A stretch of 64,000 bases of DNA from Poriferisodalis sp965221195 (GCA_965221195.1 OZ244864.1:248001-312000), one strand, 5' to 3'. Positions 35,216-44,815 are shown, numbered from the stretch's first letter. Made by a program: numbers and translations. Notes: generated by a model from the letters alone, not told the origin.

Positions 35216-36301
35216 TCAGCCGAGACCCCACTCTTCAAAAGTGGCAACGTTGGTGACGGCCGCGGCGGCGATCCGCACGATGGGCAGCGCCGTGAGTGCG
35301 CCAGTGCCCTCCCCCAGCCGCAAATCCAGACGCACCAGCGGTTCAAGCCCGAGCCGGCTCAGCAGCTCTTGGTGACCTAGCTCAGCCGAGCAATGCCCGG
35401 CGATGCAATGGTTGAGGCTGTCCGGCGCGGCCAGCGCCAATGGTGCTGCTGCGGCGGTTCCGATGAAACCGTCAAGGATGACAGGCACCGAGTGCTGTCG
35501 TGCTGCTGCCACTGCTCCAGCGATAGCTGCGAGTTCACACCCGCCCGCTCGGCGCAGCGCCTCCAACGGCGTCACGCTGCCCACTCGTTTGAGCACGTCG
35601 CGCACAACGGCCCGCTTGTGATCAAGCGCTTCGGCCCGCACTCCGGTGCCCGAACCGGTCCAGCGGGCAGCATTCTCAGCGTGCGAGGCTGCGTCATCGA
35701 CGAAGAGCAGCCCGCACACAGCAGCGGCGGCAGTGGTGTTGCCGATCCCCAGTTCACCCATCACCAACAGATCTGACCGGTCGTCGCGCACAGAGCGCTC
35801 CACGGCCTCAGCACCGGCGTTGATAGCTGCATCAAACTCGTCGGCGCTCATCGCATCATGGGTGCGGATGTTGCCCGTGGGCATCCCGACACCGACGTCA
35901 ACACATCTAACTGTTGCCCCGACCTGGTCAGCCACGGCGTTGACGGTGGCTGCCCCTCGGTCCACTGCCGAGGACATCGCGGCAGTCACCTCGGCGGGGT
36001 ATGCGCTCACACCTTCAGCGGCAACGCCGTGATCGGCGGCGAACACCAGCGCCGTTGGCCGCTTGACGGCGGGTTCGCGTGTGCGCTGCCAGCCGGCTAG
36101 CCATGCAGCTATTTGGTCAAGCCGTTCGAATGCTCCTGTGGGGCGCAGCACCTGCGATGCCCGATCAGCCACCGCCGCCGAAGCGGTTTCATCTGGCGAC
36201 GCAAGGTTCTCCAGCATCCGGTCAAGCACCGAAAGCTGACCAGTTGGGTGCTCAGGAGATGACCGGGGGCTTGACGCAGACCTTGACACAGACACGGTCA
36301 C
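35216..36301 (-). CDS. cobT: Nicotinate-nucleotide-dimethylbenzimidazole phosphoribosyltransferase CobT
   Basis: 361 residues. Makes alpha-ribazole phosphate from dimethylbenzimidazole and nicotinate mononucleotide. Family motifs: VFAADHGVAAEGVSAYP, MGELGIGNTTAAAA, and FIGTAAAAPLA. The catalytic Glu of the family lies near the C-terminus. GTG start overlaps the cobU stop by four bases (GTGA), indicating coupled translation. Confidence 0.95.
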   Translation of the reverse strand: MTVSVSRSASSPRSSPEHPTGQLSVLDRMLENLASPDETASAAVADRASQVLRPTGAFERLDQIAAWLAGWQRTREPAVKRPTALVFAADHGVAAEGVSAYPAEVTAAMSSAVDRGAATVNAVADQVGATVRCVDVGVGMPTGNIRTHDAMSADEFDAAINAGAEAVERSVRDDRSDLLVMGELGIGNTTAAAAVCGLLFVDDAASHAENAARWTGSGTGVRAEALDHKRAVVRDVLKRVGSVTPLEALRRAGGCELAAIAGAVAAARQHSVPVILDGFIGTAAAAPLALAAPDSLNHCIAGHCSAELGHQELLSRLGLEPLVRLDLRLGEGTGALTALPIVRIAAAAVTNVATFEEWGLG

Positions 36302-36933
36302 AGTCTCTCAGACACGTCTCTTAGACGCCATGTCTCAGCACCAAGGTCAGGTTCGGCGAGTCTCAGCAGCCTGCTTGCTACTACGAGATAGGCGCGGTCG
36401 GACGCCCGGACGATGATCTGGTTCACCGATCCGAGCACATCCCGGTAGAAGCGCCCTAACGGCGTGGCAGGGACCACGCCGGAGCCGACTTCATTGGTGA
36501 CGACAATCGATGTGCCATTACGCCGTTGCAGGCAGGCCGCCAGATGGCTGGCCGCTGCGAGGATTGCCTCTGCTTGCCCATCTGCTTGCGCTGCATGTGT
36601 TTCCTCTGAACACTCAGTACCCACGCATCCTTCGGGTTCCACCGCGGCTCTAGGGCTCAGCATCAGGTTTGTCACCCACATGGAAAGACAGTCAATGACA
36701 ATCGTCGCTTCAGCGTCAACGCGCTCGACTGTTGCTGCGAGTTGTACCGGTGCCTCAATTGTCGTCCACGCAGCGGGTCGGTCTGCCTGATGTCGCGCAA
36801 TGCGATCAGCCATCTCGGTATCGCCCGCTTCAGCTGTGGCAATGAAGACGACTTCTGCTCCCAGCGATTTCGCAGCGGACACAGCAGCGCGCGACTTTCC
36901 GCTGCGTGCGCCGCCCGTAATCGCTACCAGCAC
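36298..36933 (-). CDS. cobU: Adenosylcobinamide kinase/GTP guanylyltransferase CobU
   Basis: 211 residues. Phosphorylates adenosylcobinamide and attaches GMP from GTP. P-loop GGARSGKSRAA at the N-terminus, the guanylylated His region RIARHQADRP, DCLSMWVTNL, and VTNEVGSGVVPATPLGR are all family signatures. GTG start. It begins 13 bases after the DUF1015 gene's stop, and overlaps cobT. Confidence 0.95.
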   Translation of the reverse strand: MLVAITGGARSGKSRAAVSAAKSLGAEVVFIATAEAGDTEMADRIARHQADRPAAWTTIEAPVQLAATVERVDAEATIVIDCLSMWVTNLMLSPRAAVEPEGCVGTECSEETHAAQADGQAEAILAAASHLAACLQRRNGTSIVVTNEVGSGVVPATPLGRFYRDVLGSVNQIIVRASDRAYLVVASRLLRLAEPDLGAETWRLRDVSERL

Positions 36934-36946
36934 GAACCAAGCCGCA

Positions 36947-38116
36947 TCAGCAGCGCACCAGCAACACGCCCGATCGGGCTTTGGGCAAGAAATACGTGGT
37001 CTTCGGAGGCATCACGCCACCGAAATCGGCCACATCAAAAACCGTGTTGAGCGGCACTGGCGCCAACATGACCGTGACAGGCGCGTCGGCGATGGCCACG
37101 CTCGTCGGCCGGTAGGCGATCTTGGGGTCAGAGGCGCTGGTGATGCCAAAAACCTCCGCCAGTACGAAGTCATGTACGAACGTCGCATCGAGTCGGCTAG
37201 CAGGATTTGTGCCCGACGTAGCGCCTGCCCAGGCATCAGCATCGCGGCGCCGTAAACGAAACCAATGCCCAGCCACGCCGAAGCCGATCCAGCCCGGCTC
37301 GGTTGGCCGGGCCGCGGCCGCATCAGAAACTGCGACGACATCGCAGCGGGTGTCCAGCAGGTCAACCACACGGCGAGGCATCGTGTCGAGCTGGCTCAGT
37401 TCCCGGTCAAAGCTGCCGAGGTGCAGATCACAAGCGGGCACCAACGCAACGAGCACTTGCGTAAAACCGGCTTGTCGCGCGGCGGTAACCCGATGGTGCC
37501 CGTCCACGATGTACAGCGGCCCTGGTGGATCGATGCTGATTTGGCTGGGACTCACAGCTGGCCACAGTGTGATGCGAGCTCCGTCGGTGGTCTCGGTGTC
37601 GAGCAGCGGTTCGAGCGGCGAGGCGGCGTTTGTTGCCCCAAGCGTGGCTGCGATAACACCGCTGACACTGTTTAGGTTTGGCGCAGTGGCGACTACTGGG
37701 CTTGACATGCGTCCCACTACTGCGAAGTGCGCTGCCAAGGCGTGGACGCGGTCCGGCTGGGTGTCTTCGTGCGGCCTCAGTTCGTGTTCTTCAAGGTCAA
37801 CAACTCCAAGCAGAGCGTGCTGGACATGGCCGTCGGCTTCAATGCGCTGAACGTAGAGGCTGGGCGGCCCGGCGGGTAAATATGCCCCAAGTTCAATCAA
37901 TCGCCCCAGCGCGCGGGCGCTGCTGTCGGCGTGCTTGCGGTGCTCGCTCGGATGGCCGAAGGCATCAGGCGGCGATCCTGCAACGTGAGCGAAGGAGTTC
38001 GGGTTGTCGGCGAGCTGCTGAGCTCGCTCGTGAGGCGTTAGAGAGTCGTACGGCGCAGGGATTACCGTTGGCGCCCACTCAGATGTCAGCACTCGAGCAC
38101 TGACCGATTGGATCAT
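36947..38116 (-). CDS. DUF1015 family protein
   Basis: 389 residues from ATG 38116, preceded by GGAGGGGGAG. DUF1015 motifs: VIPAPYDSLTPHERAQQL near the N-terminus, YIVDGHHRVTAARQAG in the middle and MPPKTTYFLPKARSGVLL at the C-terminus. The DGHHR motif resembles ParB/sulfiredoxin-like nucleotide sites; members are often near serine/phosphoglycerate genes and function is not settled. Here it leads the cobU-cobT-cobS block. Confidence 0.88.
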   Translation of the reverse strand: MIQSVSARVLTSEWAPTVIPAPYDSLTPHERAQQLADNPNSFAHVAGSPPDAFGHPSEHRKHADSSARALGRLIELGAYLPAGPPSLYVQRIEADGHVQHALLGVVDLEEHELRPHEDTQPDRVHALAAHFAVVGRMSSPVVATAPNLNSVSGVIAATLGATNAASPLEPLLDTETTDGARITLWPAVSPSQISIDPPGPLYIVDGHHRVTAARQAGFTQVLVALVPACDLHLGSFDRELSQLDTMPRRVVDLLDTRCDVVAVSDAAAARPTEPGWIGFGVAGHWFRLRRRDADAWAGATSGTNPASRLDATFVHDFVLAEVFGITSASDPKIAYRPTSVAIADAPVTVMLAPVPLNTVFDVADFGGVMPPKTTYFLPKARSGVLLVRC

Positions 38117-38221
38117 CGGCTCCCCCTCCCTGACCTCGCTGTCTCGTCTGGCTGGCACTGCAGCCGCACCGCGGAGAACTCTAGGCGCACTACGACGCAA
38201 CGTTGCTGCAAGCGTCCTCAC

Positions 38222-38750
38222 AGAGGTTGACCACTGACTGAAGTCGCGATTGCATTGCCTTGATTGTACTGTTATTTCAGGTACGTTTACGGCTCTGTTT
38301 GAACAGTAAAAGGTTCCCCATTACCAGTAAGCTGGCTAGCAGCAGTATTAGGCAACAAAACCGGACCAGTTTTCTTGTTTTTTCAGACTAAAGCTATGTC
38401 TAACCGTATCCACAATACTTGCATTCGTCCGAGGCGTGAGAAATGTCGCCCCAATGACCCGAACGAAGTCAGCTGCGCTAATACGACCACTTGTCAAGAA
38501 TATCAGCCATACCAAAACCAGAAGCAAACCCGTTAGGAACCTAACGATCGCATACTGCCTTGAGAAACCGCTGTCAGGCATATAGCAATCCGTTGTTTGG
38601 ATAACTGGAACCGTCTAAATCAAGTGCAATCCCAACTATCGCCATTAGTAGCACACGGACTGGGAGCCTTGAGACCACGACCACTTGTGCAGTAACGCTG
38701 CACAACAATATGCGTTAATATGCGTTGCGATAACGCGTCTCTCACAACGC
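38222..38750. other. AT-rich gap of about 530 bases
   Basis: Distinctly lower GC than the flanks, with a C/G-poor stretch at 38240-38400. One weak small frame (listed separately) is the only coding candidate. No cobalamin riboswitch box, transposase or RNA gene was recognised. Confidence 0.5.
38348..38581 (-). CDS. Possible small membrane protein
   Basis: 77 residues from ATG 38581 with one strong hydrophobic helix (FLTGLLLVLVWLIFLTSG) followed by a polar tail. AT-rich codons unlike neighbouring genes. No clear ribosome site or family. Confidence 0.3.
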   Translation of the reverse strand: MPDSGFSRQYAIVRFLTGLLLVLVWLIFLTSGRISAADFVRVIGATFLTPRTNASIVDTVRHSFSLKKQENWSGFVA

Positions 38751-40064
38751 TCAGTGGTCGGCAAGGCACAGGCGGTGGGCTGTCTCGCGGTCAATGCGCT
38801 CGGCGATACCGAGATCGCGTCCGGCGGCAGCGTTGACCCACTCAGCCGGGTCTGACGGCACAGTCGGTGCATCAGAAGAGAAAGAAACCTCGATACCGCG
38901 CTGCAGCAGACTGGCAAGCGGCCACAGCCATTTCTGCTCGACAACTGAGAGCTGTTCGCGGTATTTCTGCGCCCGCCGCGTCACGAAGCTGGGCTGAGTA
39001 ACAACCTTGATGCCGAGTCTGGCAATGCGGTCGGCTTGCTCGGGTAGCGCGAGTGCACAGTGCTCAATTCGGTCAGGCGCAGTGCCTCTGGGGCTGTGTC
39101 TCTCTGAGTCAGATGTCCGCTGCGGATGTGCTTCGAGCGCATCAAGTGTGGCCGCCAGCGTGTCGATGTCCATGACATGGACTGCCGCCGGAAACCGGCG
39201 CTCACGCGCAGCAGCAACGAACTCGGCAATGGCGCCGTCGTTATCGTGAGGCGGCATGACCTTGGCGTGGCCGATGCGGACGCCAGCGCGGATACCGGCG
39301 GAGCCCGCGGAGCCGCAGGCCGGAGCACTTGAGGCATGCACTGTGCCACCCGCTGAGTCATGCATTGTGCCGCCCGCTGAGTCATGCACTGTGCCACCCG
39401 CTGAGTCATGCACTGTGCCACCCACTGTGCCACCCACCGTGTCGCCAAAGCCCAGATCGCCCAGCGAGTCGAGCCGATGAGCACCCACCATCGCCGTAAC
39501 ACTCACCGACGGCACTAGGGCCGCTGCGTCGGCGATCAACTCCAGCGCATTGAGGTCATTGGTGTGCGTTGCGTCAGTGCATGCGCCAAAACCGGCAGCA
39601 GCGAGATCGGCCAGTACTCCAGCGACACCCTCCACGGTCTCACTGCGAGACGGCTGCGGCACCGCCTCAAGTAGGTCGTGGCGTTCAACCAACACACTTC
39701 CCCCAAACAGGCCTAAGGAGCGGCCTGCCGCAGAGTTGACCACCGCCACATGTCCGGTGATGTGATGCAGCACCGTCGGCACATCAAGCGTGACTGCGTC
39801 GAGTTCGTCTGGGTTCAGATGGCGGCGCTCCGCTAGCAAAGCATCGTCATAGCCCCATCCCCGCAGCCACTTGCCAGACTCCCGAGCGCCGCGCGCAGCG
39901 ACACCGATCAAGTCCAGCAGCGCCGCAATCGACCGTGCGCCGCTGACATCGGCCGACCGGCGCGCAGCGGCACACGCCAGCAGATGCAGATGATCGTCGC
40001 GGTATCCCGAAACAGACGTTGCATTCACGTTGCAGGGGGCATCCACGCTGCAGGAGGCATTCAC
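38751..40064 (-). CDS. Amidohydrolase family 3 (YtcJ-like) protein, shortened at both ends
   Basis: 437 residues. Metal motif HLHL (DDHLHLLACAA) lies only 25 residues from the start, whereas YtcJ-like enzymes carry about 60 residues of beta-sandwich before it; other expected motifs are VHHITGHVA-type (LHHITGHVAVVNS), DRIEHC and FSSDAPTVP (catalytic Asp). The C-terminal sandwich also ends early. An in-frame 24-bp repeat adds a GlyThrValHisAspSerAla block four times. GTG 40064 is tentative because the 5' region itself is repetitive. Possibly a catalytic-domain-only enzyme; substrate unknown. Confidence 0.7.
   Translation of the reverse strand: MNASCSVDAPCNVNATSVSGYRDDHLHLLACAAARRSADVSGARSIAALLDLIGVAARGARESGKWLRGWGYDDALLAERRHLNPDELDAVTLDVPTVLHHITGHVAVVNSAAGRSLGLFGGSVLVERHDLLEAVPQPSRSETVEGVAGVLADLAAAGFGACTDATHTNDLNALELIADAAALVPSVSVTAMVGAHRLDSLGDLGFGDTVGGTVGGTVHDSAGGTVHDSAGGTMHDSAGGTVHASSAPACGSAGSAGIRAGVRIGHAKVMPPHDNDGAIAEFVAAARERRFPAAVHVMDIDTLAATLDALEAHPQRTSDSERHSPRGTAPDRIEHCALALPEQADRIARLGIKVVTQPSFVTRRAQKYREQLSVVEQKWLWPLASLLQRGIEVSFSSDAPTVPSDPAEWVNAAAGRDLGIAERIDRETAHRLCLADH
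39336..39431 (-). repeat. Four copies of a 24-bp in-frame repeat
   Basis: Units begin at 39336, 39360, 39384 and 39408 with a few changes. They expand a Gly/Thr/His linker in the amidohydrolase. Confidence 0.9.
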
Positions 40065-40163
40065 GTTGAGGCGATGGTTACTGCCGCAGCGGAAATGTTC
40101 ATGCTCACAGAAACAACTGCATCCATGTAGCCGCCGACACAGCGCCGAGGTCGTCTTCGGGCC

Positions 40164-41738
40164 TCAAAGGCCCAGATCGGTGAGCATCGGGATGAGGTCA
40201 CGTCGCAGCAGTTTGCCGGTTGAGGTGCGAGGCAGTTCGTCCATCAGATGAACGAACTCGGGGCGTTTGAACGGGGCAAGACGCCCGCGCGCGTGAGCGA
40301 CGAGATCATCGCCGGTTGTTCCGCTGCCTTCTCGCACCACCGCAGCAGCCACTACTCGTTCGCCCCACTCGGTGCAGGGAAGGCCAACTACCGCCGCTTC
40401 CAAGACAGATGGGTGGTCATAGAGCACACCTTCGACCTCGTCGGGCAGCACGTTCTCGCCGCCGCGAATGATCATGTCGCCAGTGCGACCCGCTAGGAAC
40501 AAATAGTTGTCGTCGTCGAGGTAGCCGAGGTCGCCGGTGTGAACCCATCCCTCGTCGTCGATGGTCACGCGGGTCTTTTCGTCGTTGCCCCAGTAGCCGT
40601 CCATCGCACGGAAGGTCTGCAACTGCACCTCGCCGATAACACCCGGCGCCACTGCCTCGCCAGTGTCCGCGTCAACCACGCGCACCTGCACGTCCTCAAG
40701 CACCTGCCCCACCGACGACAGCCGGTGCAGCTTGCGTTCTTTTTCTTCGTCAGTGCCTTCGATGCGGTGATCGTCGGGGTCAAGTACCGCCACCGTCGAT
40801 GTCGTTTCGGTCTGGCCATAAGCACCGGCGAAGGCCACGTTCGGTGGGAACATGTCGATTGCTCGCCGGATGACCGACGGCGGCATCGGCGCAGCGCCGT
40901 AGGTGATGGCTTCCAGCCTGCTGAACGCCGCAGCTGAAAAGTTCGGTACTTCAAGCACGCGGGCGAGCATGGTGGGCACCAAAAAAGCGTGCGTCACTGA
41001 GTGGTTGCAGACGCAGTCGATCCACGACGACGCCTCAAACTGCGGCAGCAGCACCACGACACGTCCGCTGTAGAGAGCGTTCAGCATCGAGGTCAGCCCG
41101 GCTATGTGATACAGCGGGGCAGCGACAGCGATACGGCCCATGTCCTCACCGGTAGCAGCGTCGTTAGTGCCCATGACGTAGCCGGTGACAGCACCGTTGG
41201 TGAGCTTCACGCCCTTCGGCATGGCGGTGGTGCCGCTGGTGTACAGCAGAGCGCACAAGCCGTCGGGGTCAACGTCTTCGGGCACAGGCAGCTCGAACGC
41301 TTCGTCGCGGGCAGTGGCGTAAGACGATGGGTCGTCAACGACAAACACATGGCTCAGGTCGTCGGGCTTGTTCTGGGCGATGAGGTCGCTGTAACGAGAC
41401 TCTGTAAACAACACGCTGATGCCGCTATCGCTCAACAAATGTGCCGTCTCGGTGGCACCAGCTCGGAAGTTCATAGGCACGACCGTGGCACCCACAAACG
41501 CGCCAGCGAAGATGGCCTCAACACTCTCGACGCTGTTGGTAGCGAATATGCCAACTCGGTCACCTACCCCAACGCCGAGCGTTGTCAACAACCCCGCAGT
41601 GCGTCCTGCGTTGTTGAGCAGTTCTTGATAGGTGACCTCGCGGGCTGCGCCGCCGTCAGTCTCCGTTGAGGTGTCAATCAGGATGACCTGTTCACCGGCA
41701 ATCGTCGCCGGCATGAAGAGCAACATTCCCAAATTCAC
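40164..41738 (-). CDS. Acyl-CoA synthetase (class I adenylate-forming, FadD-like)
   Basis: 524 residues. Activates a carboxylic acid as acyl-AMP then acyl-CoA. Motifs in order: LLYTSGTTAMPKGVKLTN (P-loop), YGQTETTSTV (A5), HTGDLGYLDDDNYLFLAGR (A7-A8), and STGKLLRRDL with the catalytic Lys. GTG start at 41738. Length and motif order fit medium/long-chain acyl-CoA or 2,3-dihydroxybenzoate-type ligases; the acid is not determinable. Surrounded by enoyl-CoA hydratase and CoA-transferase genes, suggesting fatty or aromatic acid degradation. Confidence 0.92.
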   Translation of the reverse strand: MNLGMLLFMPATIAGEQVILIDTSTETDGGAAREVTYQELLNNAGRTAGLLTTLGVGVGDRVGIFATNSVESVEAIFAGAFVGATVVPMNFRAGATETAHLLSDSGISVLFTESRYSDLIAQNKPDDLSHVFVVDDPSSYATARDEAFELPVPEDVDPDGLCALLYTSGTTAMPKGVKLTNGAVTGYVMGTNDAATGEDMGRIAVAAPLYHIAGLTSMLNALYSGRVVVLLPQFEASSWIDCVCNHSVTHAFLVPTMLARVLEVPNFSAAAFSRLEAITYGAAPMPPSVIRRAIDMFPPNVAFAGAYGQTETTSTVAVLDPDDHRIEGTDEEKERKLHRLSSVGQVLEDVQVRVVDADTGEAVAPGVIGEVQLQTFRAMDGYWGNDEKTRVTIDDEGWVHTGDLGYLDDDNYLFLAGRTGDMIIRGGENVLPDEVEGVLYDHPSVLEAAVVGLPCTEWGERVVAAAVVREGSGTTGDDLVAHARGRLAPFKRPEFVHLMDELPRTSTGKLLRRDLIPMLTDLGL

Positions 41739-41793
41739 GTTGGTCCCCCTCTAGCTTGCCTCAGCAGATATATCAGCCTCGTACGCTGAGCGC

Positions 41794-43188
41794 ATGAAGC
41801 GCTTCGCATCAGCCTTGCTGAGCCTCGGGCTGTTAGCAGCGGCTTGCAGCGCCAACGACGAGTCGGCATCGGCAACCAACGCCGCTTCACCGGCGACGAC
41901 CGTGGCACCAGTACCGACAACCGTCGCGCTGAGTTCGGCAACACCTGCGGCGCCGACGACAGCAGCTACTGCGGCGGCAACCACTGCTGCGCCGCCCGGC
42001 GAATCATCAAGTCTGTCTGAGATTCCTTCCGATGCCGCCTCTGGTGCCCCTGGCGCTTCTGGGAATGCGGCCGATGCCGAGCCAGCCGACCGCCTCAACG
42101 CAGAAGTCGAAGCTTGGATGGCGCGCAGTGGGGTACCAGGGCTAGTGCTAGCTGTCACGGCAGGCGGAGCAGCGCCCACCACTTTCGCTTGGGGAATAAG
42201 CGACATCGACGGTGGCACGCCAATGACCGCAGAACATCATGTGCGCATCGGCTCGGTCACCAAGCCGGTCACCGCCGCCGTGGTGCTGCAACTTGTTTCA
42301 GAAGGCATCGTCGAACTCGACGCGCCAGTTGCGCAGTACTTGGGCAACAACTGGGCACCTAGCTACGAGCACGCTGCTGCGGTCACCGTTCGTGACCTGC
42401 TAGGGCATACGTCAGGATTCGTTGAGTTTGCGTTCGACCTGCGGTTCTTTCAGCAATCAGCAGACCGGCTGGACCAGCCGATCTCGCCTGAAGAGATTCT
42501 GCAATTCGCGTCCGATTACGGCCCAGTGGCCGAACTCCGAACCGAGTATCACTACAACACCACTGGCTATGTCGCGGCCGGTCTGCTCATTGAGGAACTC
42601 ACTGGCAATACTGCGGCGGCTGAGCTTCGTCGGCGGGTGTTTGAGCCGCTCGGCCTTGAGCATGTCTACTTGACCCCCCAAGAGTTCCCCCCAGCGCCGA
42701 CGGCGAACGGCTACGTCGGTGGAACGATCGGCTACTTGATGAGTTCGGTGCTGGGCCGAGGCAGAGAAGACCAAGTCACCCTCGACGACGCTGTGCTGTT
42801 GGACATCGGCGCTTTTCCCGACGACTTGGCTCGATCCGCAGGATGGACAGGAGGGGGCCTCGAGGCCCAGATTGGCGACGCAGCATTGCTGATCCGAGGA
42901 CTCTTCGCTGGCGGCATTCTCGATAAACAGCAAATTGCACTCATGACAACCGGCCATCCCGATCCCAGCGGCGACTACGGATTGGGCATCTCAACCAGCG
43001 AGGTCCTAGGCCAGACCGTCTACTCCCACGGCGGCGGTGTGCCAGGTTTTCGGACGATTGCTGCCTACGTGCCCGAATTTGATCTCGGCATCGCTATCAC
43101 CGCCAACCTGCTCGGCCTCAACGACGAAGATGATGTGGGAGCACTGCTTGAGCTACTAGCTCCAATCTTGACGACCATGAGCGGCTAG
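41794..43188 (+). CDS. Serine beta-lactamase-fold hydrolase, lipoprotein
   Basis: 464 residues. N-terminal signal with lipobox (GLLAAACS) and an Ala/Thr-rich linker of about 70 residues. The catalytic Ser-Lys is in GSVTKPVTAAVV, the Tyr motif in YHYNTTGYVAAG and the third motif HGGGVPGF, as in class C beta-lactamases, DD-peptidases and esterases (EstB). Exposed on the cell surface. Nine bases before the selenoprotein candidate, so the two may be co-transcribed. Confidence 0.88.
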   Translation: MKRFASALLSLGLLAAACSANDESASATNAASPATTVAPVPTTVALSSATPAAPTTAATAAATTAAPPGESSSLSEIPSDAASGAPGASGNAADAEPADRLNAEVEAWMARSGVPGLVLAVTAGGAAPTTFAWGISDIDGGTPMTAEHHVRIGSVTKPVTAAVVLQLVSEGIVELDAPVAQYLGNNWAPSYEHAAAVTVRDLLGHTSGFVEFAFDLRFFQQSADRLDQPISPEEILQFASDYGPVAELRTEYHYNTTGYVAAGLLIEELTGNTAAAELRRRVFEPLGLEHVYLTPQEFPPAPTANGYVGGTIGYLMSSVLGRGREDQVTLDDAVLLDIGAFPDDLARSAGWTGGGLEAQIGDAALLIRGLFAGGILDKQQIALMTTGHPDPSGDYGLGISTSEVLGQTVYSHGGGVPGFRTIAAYVPEFDLGIAITANLLGLNDEDDVGALLELLAPILTTMSG

Positions 43189-43197
43189 GTTTCTGGC

Positions 43198-43875
43198 ATG
43201 ACCAGCGATATGAGTACCCACACCGAGATTGAGTTCTGGGTCGATCCCATCTGACCTTGGTGCTGGGTGACGGCCAGGTGGGTCGTCGATGAAGTCGCTT
43301 CGGCGCGCAAACTGAAGGTGATCTGGCAGCCGATCAGCCTGCTCTTCAAGAACCAACCTGCCGCCGACAGTTCCTACTACTTAGGCGTTGCTCGCACACA
43401 CGGCCAACTGCGGGTCATGGAGTCGATCCGGGCAGCCGAAGGCGACGATGCCCTCTTCGGCGTGTACTGGGACTTCGCCAGCCGCATTCACCACGACGGA
43501 GACCGCGATTTCGACATAGCGCAGGCGCTTGAGAAGCTGGGCATTGATCCCGCTCACGCCGCCGCCGCAGATGACGACAAGTGGGATGCCGAGATCCGAT
43601 CCCGCATGGATGAAGGCTTGGCGCTCGTGGGGGAGGATGTGGGAACGCCAATCATCGCCCTTGACCGTTCCGACGGCAAGCGCGTGGGCATCTTCGGCCC
43701 AGTCATCACCCGTGCTCCCCGAGGCGAAGATGCCCTGAAACTGTGGGATGGCATGGTCGCCATGATGGACATCGACGGCTTCTGGGAGCTGAAGAAGACC
43801 CGCACCGAGCGGCCCGAGTTCGGCGAACGACCAGTCACCGCTCCACCGGCGAGCACCGTCCCACCAACGGGCTGA
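43198..43875 (+). CDS. Probable selenoprotein: Rv2466c-like (mycothiol-dependent) DsbA-fold reductase with in-frame TGA
   Basis: 226 codons. Reading ATG 43198 gives MTSDMSTHTEIEFWVDPI, then TGA (43252-43254), then PWCWVTARWVVDEV and an uninterrupted frame to the TGA at 43873-43875. In the Rv2466c family this point reads D-P-x-C-P-W-C-W, so the TGA sits exactly at the catalytic Cys and the motif becomes U-P-W-C (Sec19, Cys22). The rest matches the family along its length: ALVGEDVGTPIIALD, FGPVITRAPRGEDALKLWD and FWELKKTRTERPEFG. The absence of any other lesion argues against decay. Family members are thiol reductases that use mycothiol; Mycobacterium Rv2466c activates nitro-prodrugs. Alternatives: a nonsense mutation or base error. 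Confidence 0.8.
43252..43254 (+). other. In-frame TGA, candidate selenocysteine codon
   Basis: Replaces the first Cys of the CPWC redox motif; see the gene entry. Confidence 0.75.
43255..43287 (+). promoter_or_regulatory. Candidate bacterial SECIS element
   Basis: Two hairpins can be drawn directly after the TGA. One pairs 43255-43261 with 43273-43278 (one bulged U) and exposes a loop containing GGGU. The other pairs GACG (43269-43272) with CGTC (43284-43287) around an 11-base loop with GGUGGG. Bacterial SECIS hairpins lie in this position and carry a G-U in the loop. By-eye fold only. Confidence 0.4.
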
Positions 43876-43936
43876 GTGCACCGACCGGATAAAAACCGGC
43901 GAGATAGAAGCCGTCCTCGCCAACCTGCGTCCCCCG

Positions 43937-44671
43937 CTAGCTGGCCGATCTGTGAACAGCGATATTCGCAGTGATATTCGCCCAGCGGCGTTCGATGGCG
44001 AGGCCGTCGTTGAGCGGAAGGTCGTTGGCGGCGCGCAGGCAACGGTGAAGACCTCTTGTCACTCGTGGGTCGATCTGTGCCAGCGCACTGGTCAGTTCTG
44101 CTGTGCGGCTAAGAAGATCGTTTGTCGGCACGACTTCGGTGACGATGCCGAGTCGGAGAGCTTCGGCTGCGTCGATGCTGCGTCCGCTGAGCACCAACGG
44201 CAACGCCGCTGCAGGCCCGATTGCCGCTGTGAGACTCTGCGTGCCGCCTGCAGCGGGCAGCATGCCGAGCTTAGTCTCAGGCAAGCCCATCACTGCGTCA
44301 TCGCTGGAGATACGCAGATCGCACAGCAGCGACATTTCTAAACCAGAGCCCAGCGCGTAACCGTGCATGACACACAGGGTGGGCACCGGCAAGTTCCTGA
44401 GCGGAAGCCACGGGTCGCGGTCCCAGCGGATTCGACGCGCATCAAATATTGAGGAGGCAGTGCCGAACTCAGACAGATCGGCACCAGCGCTGAAGTGCTT
44501 GCCGTCGGCTGCGAGCACCACACACCGCACATCGGGCACATCACGCACTGCTGAGATCGCTTCGATCAAGCCGTCGCGCATCTCGAGGTCGTAGATGTTC
44601 AACGGCGGATGACACAGCGTGATCGTGGCAATGCCGTCATGGCCGAGCACCAGCCGTACCCGCTCAGCCAT
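43937..44671 (-). CDS. Enoyl-CoA hydratase/isomerase
   Basis: 244 residues (crotonase fold). Oxyanion-hole segments KHFSAGADLSEFG and HGYALGSGLEMSLLCD are present, as is GMLPAAGGTQSL with the position of the catalytic Glu near LPETKLG. Hydrates or isomerises 2-enoyl-CoA. ATG 44671 is preferred (MAERVRLVLGHDG). Convergent with the selenoprotein candidate gene. Confidence 0.9.
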   Translation of the reverse strand: MAERVRLVLGHDGIATITLCHPPLNIYDLEMRDGLIEAISAVRDVPDVRCVVLAADGKHFSAGADLSEFGTASSIFDARRIRWDRDPWLPLRNLPVPTLCVMHGYALGSGLEMSLLCDLRISSDDAVMGLPETKLGMLPAAGGTQSLTAAIGPAAALPLVLSGRSIDAAEALRLGIVTEVVPTNDLLSRTAELTSALAQIDPRVTRGLHRCLRAANDLPLNDGLAIERRWANITANIAVHRSAS

Positions 44672-44815
44672 GGTCGTACCCCATGCAGCCCAAGCATGGA
44701 ACGGCCTGCCCACGAGTCGGAACCTGATCGCGTGCGGTGCAGCAGTCGAGGCACAACCCATCACAGGTCTCGATGCCGGAAAGGATTGTGGTTACTGAAC
44801 ACATGCGGAGTCGGC

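Noticed and set aside
38117..38750. Cobalamin riboswitch upstream of the cobU-cobT-cobS block
   Set aside because: The conserved B12-box and flanking helices were not found by eye on the minus strand.
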